A stretch of DNA of 64,000 nt from Favolaschia claudopus. Its lineage: Eukaryota > Basidiomycota > Agaricomycetes > Agaricales > Mycenaceae. Below, piece after piece: positions 10,060 through 22,840 of the stretch (position 1 is its first letter; the number at the start of each line of letters is the position of its first letter). Location of the stretch: assembly GCA_037176885.1 (NCBI GenBank), contig JAWWNJ010000137.1, positions 186,001 through 250,000 on the forward strand. Reading direction: 5' to 3'. The notes below the pieces were generated by a model. It did not search any database, was not told the origin of the DNA, and saw only the letters and a list, made by a program, of their open reading frames with translations. The translations under genes and the position numbers were made by a program.

Positions 10060-12773
10060 ACACGGCTATTTTTCTTTTTTCTTTTCTTTTTTTTTTGTTG
10101 CTTTTCATCCTTTGCGATGCAGCGACTGAAGCGGTGACAGCTGCAATGTTTGATGATAACTCTGATGACCCGTGCCTTTGATATCAAATCTTATTGTTTC
10201 ATTGTTGGACGCATGTTCAAGACAATATTTAGAGAGCACCATTTCTCTATTGTTCTTTACCGCCCGTCTTCAGTATATAATGCGCATGGGGCCTTAGCAG
10301 AAACCATCTGCAACTTTCGAACCTGAAAATGCAAGACGAACAGCCGTGGCACGCGGGGTCAGTGCATTTTCTGCCGCCGATTTTCCAATCTCAAAGCTTT
10401 AGTCGTACTCTTGAGGATGTTAAGCGCATGTGGAGCGATGAATTCAGACCAAGCCCTTTCCTCACATACGCCATGGCAGACAAGGACGGACAGCCCCTGC
10501 CGTTGGAGCATGACTCCTCAAGCAGCCACCATAAGGGGCAAGCCTGCAAGGAGTCAAAAGGGGTAGTCTACGGCTGGTGCAGAACGGCTTGGGGATTCTT
10601 GCGAGGGATGTGGATTTAGAGACGAAGTGGCAGAAGACCGCCGACGAAGAATATTCGCTACCTATAACTTATAAGGTAGTAAAGAGCGGGGCGTAGTCCG
10701 GCCGATGGTGGTGGATATGGTGGAGGAATTGAAGGACAGCCCGCCTAAGTATTATTTCAAAGGCGTACAGGACCATAGGCCTTGTTTCAAAGCGCGTTCA
10801 TAAGCGGAAGTCCCCTGCACCAATAACTTCTACCGCACCGTCTGCAAGCCGAGATATTACAGTTGCGGTGAAATCAAATTATGTACTTACCAGCTGGATA
10901 TGGAAATTCCTATCTTTGCACCCAGATGACTGATTGTTTCATGGGGTAAGTGGATAGGAATACTTAGAGCCTCCATCGTGTATGCCTGGTGCAGAAAATC
11001 CGGGTCTTTGCATTGCTTTTGGCTGGATAGCCACCAAGTTTGTGTAACAAAGTGGGGCCAAAATCGGCCAGAATATGATGAAAGGCCCCGGGAAGCTCCC
11101 GCCAAGCCTGCTTCGGAAATTTTCACCATTTCGGCCTCAAAAACCCACTCGTTGAGCAGTTTTTAGGCTCAAAAACCCACTTTTTGGACAAGGTTCATCA
11201 CGTGAATAATAAAATCGCAATAAATCCGTTTTTTTGGCCTAAAAAATCGGCGGCCCCCGCCAATGCTATCTAAGAGCATTAGCCCTACTCATGCCTTTGT
11301 CTTCTTCAAGTTTATCTTTATTGTCAGCTTTTTGACCTCCTCCGAGACAGTGCCGGGTTTTGTCAGTGCCATCCAAGCGCGTGCGAAGTGTGGCGCCAGC
11401 GTGCGCATCGTGCTCGGCTTTCTCGAAGATGTTGGGTCCGAGATTGAAGAGGAGGTGGTCGATTTTTGCGTGGGTGCTCAGTCGAAGGCGAGATTGCCGG
11501 TGGTAGCGCGAGAACAGTGGGGCCTCGACATCATCGGCTTCATCGTCCGCGTCGGCGTTAGTATCGTCTTCAGCCTCCCCTCCCTATACCACAACGATCA
11601 GTTTATGTCAACAGAAGAATAAAGATGGCTTGTACCGTTGTAAGAGGAAGATAAACTTTTAGGGATAGGAAAGCAAGGCCACTTCCCGGGGCCTATGATG
11701 AATTTGGTTGTTCTTTTGCGTCTAGACGTGTTCAATTAGAGGAATACAGGTCTCCTGTGCCATTTAAAACTACCCGTGGGTGGATTTTCTGCGCCGTTCA
11801 AGGGGCGTTCAGAACCTGAATGATGGATAGCGACTGGGTGGTGGTGATAATCAAGTGTTCGGGGTCCTGGAAAAGCGGTTTTTCACGCCATTTGGACAAG
11901 GTTTTGAATATTTCCTTCAATTTCACTGGTATCACTCCTTTTAAAGCTCGGAACCCATAGAGAGTTTTATCTAGAGTGTTAGTATCCACCAATTCGATTT
12001 TTTGTGAGGGGCAATGGAGGTCCATGGGTCAGTCATCAAGAGGCGCCCAATTTTGACGTGAGTATCAACAAGCGTCAACAGTTGTGACCTCTTTCGGCAC
12101 TTTTATAAGTAGCGACTCATCCAGATGGGCCGTAGAAATGTCCTATGGTGGGGGACGTGACTTCATGTCACACCGGAATTTTTGGAATTTTGACCTGAAA
12201 CCTGGCCAGATCAACTCGAAATACCCAAGAGTGGGTGTTTTCCGAAATTTTGGACCGTGGGAACTTTTTGATGGGAAATGGCCAAATTTTTGCCGGAGAA
12301 ACAGGTTTTCAAGGGGGGGAAGTACCGTTGAGGTAAAACTTGGGAGAGCTTTTGAGATTTCCAGTAGCTCTTATAAGTTTGTTTTGGACCCAATACTCAA
12401 ATCACTACTCTTTGGCGGCATATTGGGCCATCAAATTGCCCCCGGCAGAGCCATTTCGGATCAATTTTCCCTTTAGGATGGCCAAATTTGTGGTCAAAAT
12501 CACGAAAGTCAATGGGGAGTTTGTGGGGAGTATAATTTGGGAGCTGCCTAGTTTTTTTCGAATAGTTCACAAAGCATGACCAGTGTCATTGACCACCGTG
12601 CGTGATAGGCTGGGCCGGGATACAAGAACCTTGTCTTTATTTCGCTGCTCGCTGTAGGCCCAAACCTCGGATTTCCTGAGCTTGACGTAATGGAAGATAG
12701 TCCAGACCACGATTTGAGCAGCAATTCTTGAGCAAATCTACCGACGATGGGATGGCCGACGACGAAGATGATA
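10060..12773. other. Mostly AT-rich non-coding DNA, one small ORF with TATA-like box
   Basis: No recognisable gene. A 96-codon frame at 10329-10619 (plus) starts 55 bp after a TATA-like word (TATATAAT, 10275-10282); its protein has no known motif. From about 11000 to 12600 the DNA is rich in T runs and words such as AAAAACCCACTTTTTGG, with only chance-length frames. Confidence 0.4.
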
Positions 12774-12939
12774 CAGTCGAAGCTGTCATAACCCATAGCT
12801 CCCATAACCCATAATCTCCCTTAACCCATACATTTTTGGGGGTTTTTGACCGGTTTTTGGCTGGGATAACCCATAAATCTGTCATATCCCATAGCTTTTT
12901 GGCTCTACCGAGGGCTATGGGTTATGGCAGCGTCGACTG
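12774..12939. mobile_element. 166-bp TA-flanked MITE built of CCCATAA words
   Basis: Inverted ends begin CAGTCGAAGCTGTCATAACC on the left. The reversed right end, CAGTCGACGCTGCCATAACC, differs at two positions. The flanks are TA at 12772-12773 and 12940-12941. The interior repeats CCCATAAC, CCCATA and their complements several times. No coding capacity. Confidence 0.8.
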
Positions 12940-14491
<1,552 letters not shown>

Positions 14492-14524
14492 TGTGTATAC
14501 ATACTCAAGCTCTTTTCGTCTTTG

Positions 14525-14690
14525 CCGTCAAACACCGTGATGCCGTTTACGGCCGTGCCGTGAACCGTGCCGTGCCGTTGGGGGTTAGACACTCTCTCTT
14601 GACGGCCGTCTAGTGCACGGGCCGTGCCGTCGAACACCCGTCGAATCCACGGCCGTGCCCGTCACGGGCACGGGTGGCAGCCCTATGAAT
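14525..14690. repeat. GCCGTGCC-rich irregular repeat
   Basis: Many copies of GCCGTGCC, ACGGCCGT and CACGGGC in direct and inverted orientation, giving strong potential for local hairpins. No gene is present. Confidence 0.6.
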
Positions 14691-14839
14691 TTCACCCGAT
14701 GCTCACCTCCTCAAAAAATCATGGAATATGACATTAAAATCGGAGGGTGGTGCTGCGCAGAAATCGCGAAAAAGTGTTGAAGTCCAAATGCCGAAATGCC
14801 GAGAAGTGACGTCAGAGCTCCACATCCGCAGCACATATA

Positions 14840-15431
14840 AGATAGAGGGCGTGGGATCCCCGCACCCTTATGTCAGCATCACACTGTGACATTGTCACGC
14901 TCGACGTCGAGGGCTTATAGCACGATGCTAAGGTCCAGATTGGGAATTTTGCCCAATACAAGTCTTAGATAGAGGTTCAATGAAGGGTTCCTATTGGGCA
15001 GAGTTGCCAAAATGTCCCTTGGTCTCTTGCTATATGACCCACAAAAAAATTCAGACCACTTTTTTTCTGAGTGTTTCTATGTGGTTTTCTCACCAAATGG
15101 GACACTTTTCAAAAATTTCGGAGGAAAATTTGGCCAGCACAGCCACATGATAGTCATCTCGGCATGCTTCGGCAGCTCGCTTAAGGGTGGGACCTGTCAA
15201 ACCTTTGCGGCACAATGAGTGACAGAACCTCCTTGCAGTGTGGAAGGTGCTTTTCAAACCAAAAAACCAAAATTTCAGAGCCGAAACAGCGAGAATGTCT
15301 TCTAAGTCTGTAGGTCAGCCCTTCCGCAGGCCGGAAATTTTTTGTGCGACTGGGGATTTGGCCGTGGGAACAATTAATAAGCGTTACATAACGTGCTTAA
15401 GTAAGGTGCGGGGATCCCACGCCCTCTATCT
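14840..15431. mobile_element. 592-bp TA-flanked non-autonomous element (family X), complete copy
   Basis: The inverted ends are a perfect 27 bp, starting AGATAGAGGGCGTGGGATCC, and are flanked by TA at 14838-14839 and 15432-15433. The interior has no transposase. A 5'-truncated copy lies at 17404-17724, an isolated end at 29640-29730, and a faint copy near 25735-25830. The right-hand TA is also the left-hand TA of the Tc1 element that follows. Confidence 0.85.
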
Positions 15432-15730
15432 TACACTGACTCGGAAAAAGTATGGGATCACCTGGTTTTCAAACTTTCGGCTTGAACTGCGGCGCGAGTG
15501 AGCAAATTTTGGGGGTGATATATAGTGCTTCGTATACCTCTAGGACTACCCTTTCTACATGTATTAACTCGACGTCCGATGTGCGCGCGTTGTCGTCAGA
15601 GAGCGTGATTATCGCGTACACGTGATCCAATACTTTTTCCGCATTTGGCAAGCCCAAGACTTTTCACTCTGAATCACCACAACGACGCGCTCGATTTACA
15701 CCAGACCTGTTGTAACTCATTCTTCACATC

Positions 15731-16726
15731 ATGTTCAACACCACTGCCGTAAACAAGGCCGCCATAGACGCCCTTAAGAAGGCAGGCATCTCAAATAGAG
15801 ATGTAGCCTAAAAAGAGAATGTTGCGCCCTCTACGGTCTCCCAAATCAATGCCCGCTATGGTCCAACACACGGCTTCGATGAGAAAGCACCTAGGCCGAG
15901 TCGCTCACGCCAAATGAGCGAGAGAAACATCCGTAGAGCCCTCCAATTGCTCTCTTCTGGCAAAGCCAAGAATGCATCAGACCTGCAGCGGAAATATTTC
16001 CCGCATTTGCACGTCGATACGGTCCGGTCTGCGCTACGAGAGCGTGAATTAGGGGTCTATGTATGCCAATCCAAGTCTCTGTTGAAGCCAGAGCACCGGA
16101 GGAAGCGAAAAGAGTGGGGGGAACTTCATTGTTACCGGACTGCAGAGAATTGGCGGGCCGTTATATTTTCAGATGAGTCAAAATTCAACATCATTGGTTC
16201 GGGTGGCCGACAGTGGTGCTGAAGGGAACCAGGGAAGGCGTATGACTCCAGATATAGGTCCAACTCGGCGGCGGGAGTGTTATGGTCTGGGGCTGTCTCA
16301 CCCGCCACGGTGTCGGTCAACTTCATCGGACCGATGGGATCATGGATCGCTTCGTTTACACTGACATCCTCTCGAAATCCCTCCTCAACATTCTGGACCA
16401 GCGTAATTTGGACCGCTCGACCATTTATTTCCAGCAAGACGGCGACTCAAAGCATAAATCCAAGCACGCGCAGGGGTGGCTTAATCTCGAGGGCTTTGAT
16501 GTTCTTCCCTGGTGCCCGTACTCGCTCAATATGAGCATCATAGAGAATCTTTGGGATCATTTGGAGCGTATGGTACGCGCTCGGGACTCTCTGCCGAAGA
16601 ACCAGGATCACTTTGAAGGAGGAGTGGGAGAAAATAGATCAGACATATACTGACAAGTTATACGGCAGTATGCCCAACAGGGTGCGCAAAGTGTTGAAAG
16701 AAAAGGGAGGCCCGACTCACTATTAA
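15731..16726 (+). pseudogene. Tc1/mariner DDE transposase, inactivated
   Basis: The full length of a Tc1 transposase (about 330 codons) can be followed. An N-terminal helix-turn-helix region (ALKKAGISNRDVA) leads to the first catalytic aspartate in VIFSDESKF, the second in FQQDGDSKHKSK, and the glutamate in SIIENLWDHLE. The C-terminus is KLYGSMPNRVRKVLKEKGG. Damage: an in-frame TAA at 15809-15811, a TGA at 16220-16222, a frameshift between about 16225 and 16280, and a second between about 16600 and 16653. The intact protein would cut and paste the element into TA sites. Confidence 0.85.
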
Positions 16727-16834
16727 TGTTCTGTGAGCTTTTCTTGTCCGTTTTCCCTCTCAAACTCATTTTCTGACTTGTATTTCCTAAAGCGGCAAAA
16801 AGCAGATATATAATTGGATCACCCATCACCAATA

Positions 16835-17004
16835 CTGTACCAATCTGTATGACTGAAACGCAAAATGGACCGTTACAGGCTGAAACGCTTGAAACGGCTT
16901 ACAAATCACCCTTTTATGGAAGGTGACCTGCCTTATATGGGTGATTTGTAAGCGAAAGAAGGCCGCCGTTACGCGTTACGTTTCAGTCATACAGATTGGT
17001 ACAG
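16835..17004. mobile_element. 170-bp TA-flanked MITE (family Y) inside the Tc1 element
   Basis: The ends share 26 bp, beginning CTGTACCAATCTGTATGACT, and are flanked by TA at 16833-16834 and 17005-17006. The right subterminal word GTAACGCGTAACG (reversed) also occurs at the right end of the larger 35010-36027 element, so both belong to one family. It inserted after the host Tc1 element, between the transposase gene and its right end. Confidence 0.85.
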
Positions 17005-17403
17005 TAAATTCATTGCACAGCTCTCATTTTTGGACGCAGCCTCCCGATATCTTACAGGCACATACTACACATAGTGTACTCCATAATGAGTCACAAAAGT
17101 TACCAGTCTATCCCCGCGATCTTGCGCAACACGAGCATCTTTCTCACAGATGCCGTGATCCCATACTTTTTCCCAGTCAGTGTACTGTGTGACGACCTCG
17201 CACGTCCCTTGCCTCCCACCACCACCACCACATTGCCAGGATCAACCTCGACGCCGTCGCCGTTGTTGTCGTCACGTACCACCACTCTCGCCGTTGTCGT
17301 CGCCGTCGCCGTCGCCTTCCTTCACTCCTTCAATGTCACTGTCAATGACTCGAGAACTCTGGCAGCGCCTCTACCTTCGACCCGCTTGCACCACCCCACA
17401 GGC

Positions 17404-17724
17404 CCAAAAATCTCGGAGGAAAATTTGGTCAGCACAGCCACAGGATAGGCATCTCGGCACGCTTTGCCAGCTCGCTTAAGGGTGGGACCTGTCAACGCGA
17501 TGGGTGACAGGACCTCCCTTGCAGTGTGGAAGGTGGTTTTCAAAGCGAAAACCAAAATTTCAGAGCAGAAACAGCGAGAATGTCTACTGAGTCTGTAGGT
17601 CAGCCCTTCCGCAGGCAGGAAAGAACATGAAATTTTACGCGACTGGGGATTTGGTCGTGGGAACGATTAATAAGTGTTACATAACGTGCTTAAGTAAGGT
17701 GCAAGGATCCCACGCTCTCTATCT
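17404..17724. mobile_element. Family X element, 5'-truncated copy
   Basis: The sequence matches about 15112-15431 with scattered substitutions and small indels, and ends in the same CTCTATCT terminus followed by TA at 17725. The left half of the element is missing. The region just before it (17215-17310) is a CCACCA/CGTCGC simple repeat. Confidence 0.75.
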
Positions 17725-18563
17725 TAACCCCGTTGATCATACCGCCAGCAGATCCAGTGTCTGTAGAGCCACCGGTGACGGCGAACAGTGCGCAGGGAAA
17801 ACCTCGTTCTCGGAGGCAGGAGGTTGACGAAACATTCTCGCTACGCGTCGCATTCGCATCAAGCGAACGCGCTCCACCGACAATGCGATTGGTGCAACCA
17901 AACCCAAAAAATTGCGCGGTGATGGTCAGCCTGAGGGTGAGCTCATCACTGTCTGTTTGCTTGCTTCTACTGTTTACCCGCTAGGTGTCGATGAGTGATT
18001 GAAAATGCTGCTTATATTCAACTTGAAAGTAGTTTAATAATTCATTTTAATGTTTACGATCGCCTTCGATGACGCAAATGTTCTTCTACTCAGTAGCAAT
18101 TTCGTCATACCTGTCATAACCGGAGGGTGCGGCGCGGGATTTCGGGCTGCCGAAAAATGTGCCGGCTGTAACAAGTTGTGCCGGGAGTGCATATGCGACG
18201 AAACAATACCGCGGCCACCGAATAATTTATTCGATGGACTTCGTGCAAAGGGCTATACCTCGGATTGACTGTTATTGTGGTTGCTTTTTGTTACTCGCGC
18301 TGGGCTTTCCGGGTTTGTTGTGCTCTTGTTTTCGGTGTTGTCGCTTCCACTTGGACCTTGAGCTTGGTTTCACTCTGTTGTATGTTTTCAATGTTCTGCA
18401 GACTAGATATCCCTGGTGTATCAATGAAAATGTATGAATAGCTCCTTTATTGAACCCTCTAAATAAGATTTCTTCAAGAAAGTCGGCCGTTCGACTAAGA
18501 TTATACCGGATTTTCTCACCAAAAATCCCTCTCGTCCCTCAATATTACACCAATTCTCCTGGA
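17725..18563. other. No recognisable gene
   Basis: Open frames at 17733-17984 and 18050-18268 (plus) look partly protein-like. The second has a cysteine cluster CAGCNKLCRECIC but no matching domain is recognised. They may be exons of a decayed gene. Confidence 0.3.
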
Positions 18564-18672
18564 GGTATTCCTGCCTTTGTGGTTTCTTCGAAAGTTGGGA
18601 GTAATTTCCTATTGATGCGAGCCCTTGGCTGAGAGTATTTCTTTATTGCACTTTCCCCTGATTGCGCCGCTG
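18564..18672. repeat. 109-bp dispersed repeat, copy 2
   Basis: Near-identical to 13887-13995. It overlaps the last codons and the 3' flank of the minus-strand F-box-like gene, so the protein's last roughly 20 residues come from repeat sequence. A 27-bp word of the neighbouring coding sequence (18695-18721) also recurs, inverted, at 14093-14119. Confidence 0.75.
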
Positions 18673-19574
18673 CTGTTTAACATCACGTATTGATGGCGTA
18701 CCCGTGGGAGAGTAGGCACATCACTTACCAAAACTAGGGAGTGCAACAAAACAGGCTCATACGATTCCTCGAACGTACAATACACTGCAAGGTCCAATTG
18801 AACGCAGCGCGAGTCTTGGATTCCAAGTTTTAACCATTCGCCCCCATCAACCCACACTCGAATGACGCGGAGCTTGTCAAGCTGTACAACAGAGGAAACT
18901 ATGCATTGCATCGGTGTGGATGCCATGACAGACAGGTGAGTCAGGAGAGGTGTTTTAGCGAAGGATTGCGAAAGGCTGAGGTACAAGAGATCCCCGTTAT
19001 CATCTAAGGTAAAGTCATTGACCGGCCAAGTCAGGTCAAGATAAGTGAGGAGAGGAGGTGGCCCCGAAAGAAGACCCTGGAGGAAAGAGACAGCGTTGAT
19101 GACCAAGTGCGTGACAGAAGAAAGACACTGGAGAGGGATAACGGAGGGGGTTTGGAGGTGAAATTCCGCCACTAGTATGCCAGACGCGGCGGTGAAGATG
19201 CGAGGCAGCAAGCTTTCCTCACTTTCAGTTAGGGGTACGTCTAGCACCAACTTTCTTATGTGTGTTATGGCAAATTTGACTGGACCGTCTGTACTCGGAC
19301 TGTCGTCATGGAGCAGCATCCCAAGAACCTCCAAACTGTGGGGTAGGTACTGTTTCGGGCCAGCTCTGGACGAGATGATCACGGTCCGGTGGATTTCAGG
19401 CTTGAGCCTGCAGTCAAAGTTGTGGTGTCAATACCTGAACATCTCTTGCGGGAACACAAACAACCATTCACGAAATCGACGTGCAGCGAGCATTATCCGG
19501 GGAATACATCTGGGATGCATTCGACTGGCATAGAGAACGACAGACAACTCGATCTCGGGGGGAAGACTGCGCAT
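18609..19574 (-). CDS. F-box-like protein of the Agaricomycete type, two exons
   Basis: Exon 1 (19465-19574) starts MRSLPPEIELSVVLYASRMH and runs through an IPRIMLAARRFREW block. This LP-x-E-I-E-L ... ARRFREW pattern is characteristic of the short F-box-like head in expanded Agaricomycete families. A 57-nt intron (19408-19464, donor GTTGTT, acceptor CTGCAG) joins it in frame to exon 2 (18609-19407), giving 302 residues with no stop. The remainder is leucine-rich with irregular repeat-like strands (LLTYLDLTWPVNDF, LLTHLSVMAS). F-box proteins bring substrates to SCF ubiquitin ligases; the substrate here is unknown. The donor site is weak compared with GTRNGT, and the C-terminus runs into a dispersed repeat, so the 3' end may have been replaced. 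Confidence 0.7.
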
Positions 19575-19700
19575 GACTGCTCATAACGAAGTGGTGCTTG
19601 CACACATTTCGGTGGGTCCATTTTCACTATGCCAAATGGAGCGAAGACAAAGAATCTGAGACAGACCGGAGGAGAACGCAAAACGTGTCTGTGTCACGTG

Positions 19701-21222
19701 GCAGACGTCTCTTGTTCCGGACCGCCATCTCCCACAAAATTCCCACGACCAAAAAATAGCTGAGGATGCAAAGGCAACGTCCTTCGCAGCCTCCCGCGAC
19801 GGGTGCTCGGCGCCCAAGGTCGCCGGAAACCTCGATATCCTCTTCAGAGGGTCATCATCCCTCGCCCATCACGAAGTCCCCTCACACCGCACGCATCATC
19901 AAGAGAGGCAGAGCAGACCGCGGTCCCTCCGATGCCATTCCCGCCATGGATGCCGACCAAACACCCGCCCCCATACCCGTCTTCACATCCGAAATCGACG
20001 AAGCCCGCGAAACAGCCATAATGGCTGGAGCAATGGCTGGGCTTATGCTCGGCGAGTTACGAAAAAACGTGTCAGCACTGTTAAAAACGGCGCAGTGCTT
20101 TAGACGAAACGCAGACGCTTGGCCGAGGAAGTTTCTTCCTCCTGACTTGGAAAGCATTACCTTCGTGCTATCGGCGGTCGACGAAATACGCGACCTCATG
20201 CTATGCCGACAATACCATGCCCCCGACCTCCGACCCGCTGCTGTCAGCGACACACCGAGCCCCCCTACTTTTGCGGAAGTCGTCAAGGCTCCACCAGAAC
20301 CGGCCGAAACGCGGCCCCAACAACCCTCCAAGCCGAGACACCAACCAGCGGCGGCCAGGCGTGACGCTGCAAAGCCCAGCCGACGTGCCCTACCCTCCAC
20401 GCGCCTGATTGTTGACCTCTCGGGCTGCCATCCGACCAAGAAACCTCACCCCGCTTCGTTGTGCAACGCTCTCAATGACGCCCTCGGCGGAAGACTTGCA
20501 GTCAGCGCTGTCTCCACCACACGCAGCGGTAATTTAATCCTGCATGCTTCTGCGCCGGCATGCTCTGCGCAGGCCCTTGCAGCACACCGCTCGCTCGTCT
20601 GGAGTACAATATCCCCACTGCTTGGGATCACTGACCTTGCAGAGCCCCCAATGTACCCGGCTGATCCTTGGCACAAGGTGGTTTTCCATCGAGTGCCCTT
20701 AATGCAGCCGGGAGCTCTCCCTTCCGATCGGGACTTCATTCGGGAAGTCGCAAAGCGCAACCAGCTTCCAGGAACCCAGTACCGCATTGGTAATGTGCGG
20801 TTCCTGCTCGAGCGGGACAAGGCTCCACGGGAGGAGGTAACGGTACGAGTCGACTTTATTGAGCAGGAAGATGCCCGTCGCTTTTTGCGTGACGGAATTT
20901 TTCTGTTTGGTTCTCACTGTCGGGCCACACGGTACAAGCTACGGTCGTCGAACGGAAGGCGGACCTCTGGAGGCCACGGCTAATTAGCCTCTTTTCTTTT
21001 CTTTTCTTTTCTTCATGGTTATGCTCTATGGTTTACGTACCGTTTGCCACTTACGCCGTCCACCTACCCGCTACCTCCCCACTCCAAGACTATACTCTAC
21101 CTGCATCGGTCGAATTCCCCTAGCACAACATCCCGTATTTATTGCCCTTTCGGCACCGCGTCTTAGTAGTTAGTTTACTTGTTGTGATATAGAAATCCTG
21201 ATACAAAAAAAAAAAAAAAAAA
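19701..21222 (+). mobile_element. Poly-A retroposon carrying a single ORF, with 13-bp target duplication
   Basis: The element starts at 19701, holds one ORF (19766-20983), a CTTTT-repeat 3' region (20990-21013) and a 19-A tail (21204-21222). It is bracketed by a perfect 13-bp target duplication TCTGTGTCACGTG at 19688-19700 and 21223-21235. That is the signature of LINE-driven retroposition. No endonuclease or reverse transcriptase is encoded, so it must be mobilised in trans. The intact ORF and perfect duplication indicate recent insertion. Confidence 0.85.
19766..20983 (+). CDS. Gag/ORF1-like protein of a non-autonomous retroposon
   Basis: The 405-residue protein has a basic, proline/serine-rich N-terminus (1-60), a helical region (about 70-145) and a low-complexity linker containing PTFAEVVKAP (about 168-215). 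A folded C-terminal half (about 215-395) has alternating strands (TRLIVDLSGCHP, GNLILHASAPA, WHKVVFHRVPL, EVTVRVDFIEQEDARRFL). The layout recalls ORF1 proteins of fungal LINEs, which bind element RNA. No CCHC zinc knuckle, endonuclease or RT is seen. The ATG at 19766 lies 65 bp from the element's 5' end. The ORF1 assignment rests on context and architecture, not on a strong motif. Confidence 0.65.
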   Translation: MQRQRPSQPPATGARRPRSPETSISSSEGHHPSPITKSPHTARIIKRGRADRGPSDAIPAMDADQTPAPIPVFTSEIDEARETAIMAGAMAGLMLGELRKNVSALLKTAQCFRRNADAWPRKFLPPDLESITFVLSAVDEIRDLMLCRQYHAPDLRPAAVSDTPSPPTFAEVVKAPPEPAETRPQQPSKPRHQPAAARRDAAKPSRRALPSTRLIVDLSGCHPTKKPHPASLCNALNDALGGRLAVSAVSTTRSGNLILHASAPACSAQALAAHRSLVWSTISPLLGITDLAEPPMYPADPWHKVVFHRVPLMQPGALPSDRDFIREVAKRNQLPGTQYRIGNVRFLLERDKAPREEVTVRVDFIEQEDARRFLRDGIFLFGSHCRATRYKLRSSNGRRTSGGHG

Positions 21223-21235
21223 TCTGTGTCACGTG

Positions 21236-22840
21236 ATCGTATGCATCGTCCGCCCAAGGAACCCCGCGACATTGAGACCCCCTTCGCCTCGAAAAATCGG
21301 GGCTTATGAATTATGTCTGTGGAGAGCCTGACGAATTCAAGTTTTCAAGTTGCAAAAAGAGCGAGAGAAAAGAGAGAAGAGAGAGAGACTCACTATGTAT
21401 TCAGCACCCTGTTCCCCAAATTTGAGCCCTCCAACGCGGCTGTAGCTCTCTGGAATACGCGGGAAAATCTTGATTTCTATGTCTTGATTAGGCAAATCAG
21501 TAGTATTCAAGATAAGGCAAGAGGTATGTCCTTTCGGAGCAACTGCCTCCCTGGGACATAATCCAGCCAATCAAATTCAAGATCTCTTCGGAAGAACCCT
21601 CGGCCGTTCTCACAGTTTCAGTCCGACAAGGCCGACGAACCTTTTTCGGCGTTGATTTCACTTCGATTTCGCTTCATGACTTGTGCTGCACCGCTGTATT
21701 CTGTCGGCAGTATGATAATTACTTTCTCAAGAGTTCCTCTACCACGGTGCACAACACAAGCATGAAAGTTTGAATTATATTGGAAAATAGCAAGAGTCAG
21801 ATATGTAGTGCAAGAATACCAGCCCATTCCTATGTACGACCTCTGATGTAACTCAAGCACAGTTTATTGCGTTGCAGAGATGTTGTTCCCGCTACCACTG
21901 GCAAGTCAAATCTACATGAGCTCCGGTTTTTCTGAAAGATCCGAGTCTTCGCAGTTTGAACTCAACTTGAGCTCGATAGAGTTTATTTATATACCTCAAT
22001 TCAGGAAGGCCAGTCAACTTGAAGCAGTTTGCACGGAATTGAAAGCTTCTTGCCGTTGAAATTCAAGGTTACAGATTGCTCGGGAACACGCAATTTGATA
22101 CATATTTGTGTGCTTAACTGCCTGTTGATCCCATTGAGAGAACCGGTCACTGACAAGTTTGCTAAATAGATTGGTAGCTGGAACATCCAAACACCAAATT
22201 AGAGAAAGCTAGCTGAACATAAAGACAAACACGCAAATTGCTCTTCTAAGACGAAGTGAATTCTCAGCTAAGCTTCCAGATAAAGTTCGAGGGCAGATAG
22301 GCTAATAAAGCTGCTGCTGAGAAAAATTCAAGACCAGTACATTCCCTGCCGCCGTTTGGTCACGAAGACACACCGGTGCTATGCTGAGGTTGTAGGGTCG
22401 AAAATGAGCGGTGGGGCGGACTCTGCCACTGTCACTCTGGGTTGTGGGAAGGCAGTTGGATAAGTATGAGCTAGATTCCTGTGCAGTCTCATTCTTCCAG
22501 TGTTTTTTCTAGGTCCGCCGTGCATGGTGGAGAGCAATAGAGGTTGGGGGGTTGACGCGTTCGACGCGACAGTTGAAATTGATTGATCGGAACTCGTGGA
22601 TCAAGTCGGATCACTTGAGTATGCCTTTTTCGGACATACTCCACGGACATGATTAATGAGCCAAAATCGGTCATTCCGAGGCTTTTCCGGGTGCCGAAAA
22701 CGCGTTTTCGCGGCCGAGGGATTTCCCCTTGGGGAAGGGTAAAACAATGACCCACCGTGGGAACCTGGACCGTTTTGCCATCACCCTCGGAATTACGTGT
22801 CAGTCACGTGAAATAGTATGTAAGTTCCGCAAAAACTTCG
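21236..22840. other. No recognisable gene
   Basis: Several short frames (21313-21561, 22001-22186 minus, 22489-22755 minus) show no motif. Nothing convincing is seen at any scale apart from the target duplication of the retroposon at the left edge. Confidence 0.4.

Larger units (their letters stand above)
15434..17182 (+). mobile_element. Tc1-type transposon, 1.75 kb, dead transposase, carries a MITE
   Basis: The left end starts CACTGACTCGGAAAAAGTAT and the right end is its imperfect complement finishing CCCAGTCAGTG at 17182. TA flanks lie at 15432-15433 and 17183-17184. A Tc1-type transposase reading frame occupies 15731-16726. A 170-bp MITE (16835-17004) is inserted between the gene and the right end. 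Confidence 0.85.

Noticed and set aside
10155..10180. Second hammerhead core near CTGATGA at 10161
   Set aside because: No GAAA, stem II or cleavage triplet follows at the right spacing.
10329..10619. Small gene behind a TATA box
   Set aside because: TATA-like word and ATG are suggestive, but the protein has no motif and there is no other support; kept only as a remark.
19766..20983. Host gene of 405 codons
   Set aside because: The ORF lies entirely between a 13-bp target duplication and a poly-A tail, so it belongs to a retroposon.
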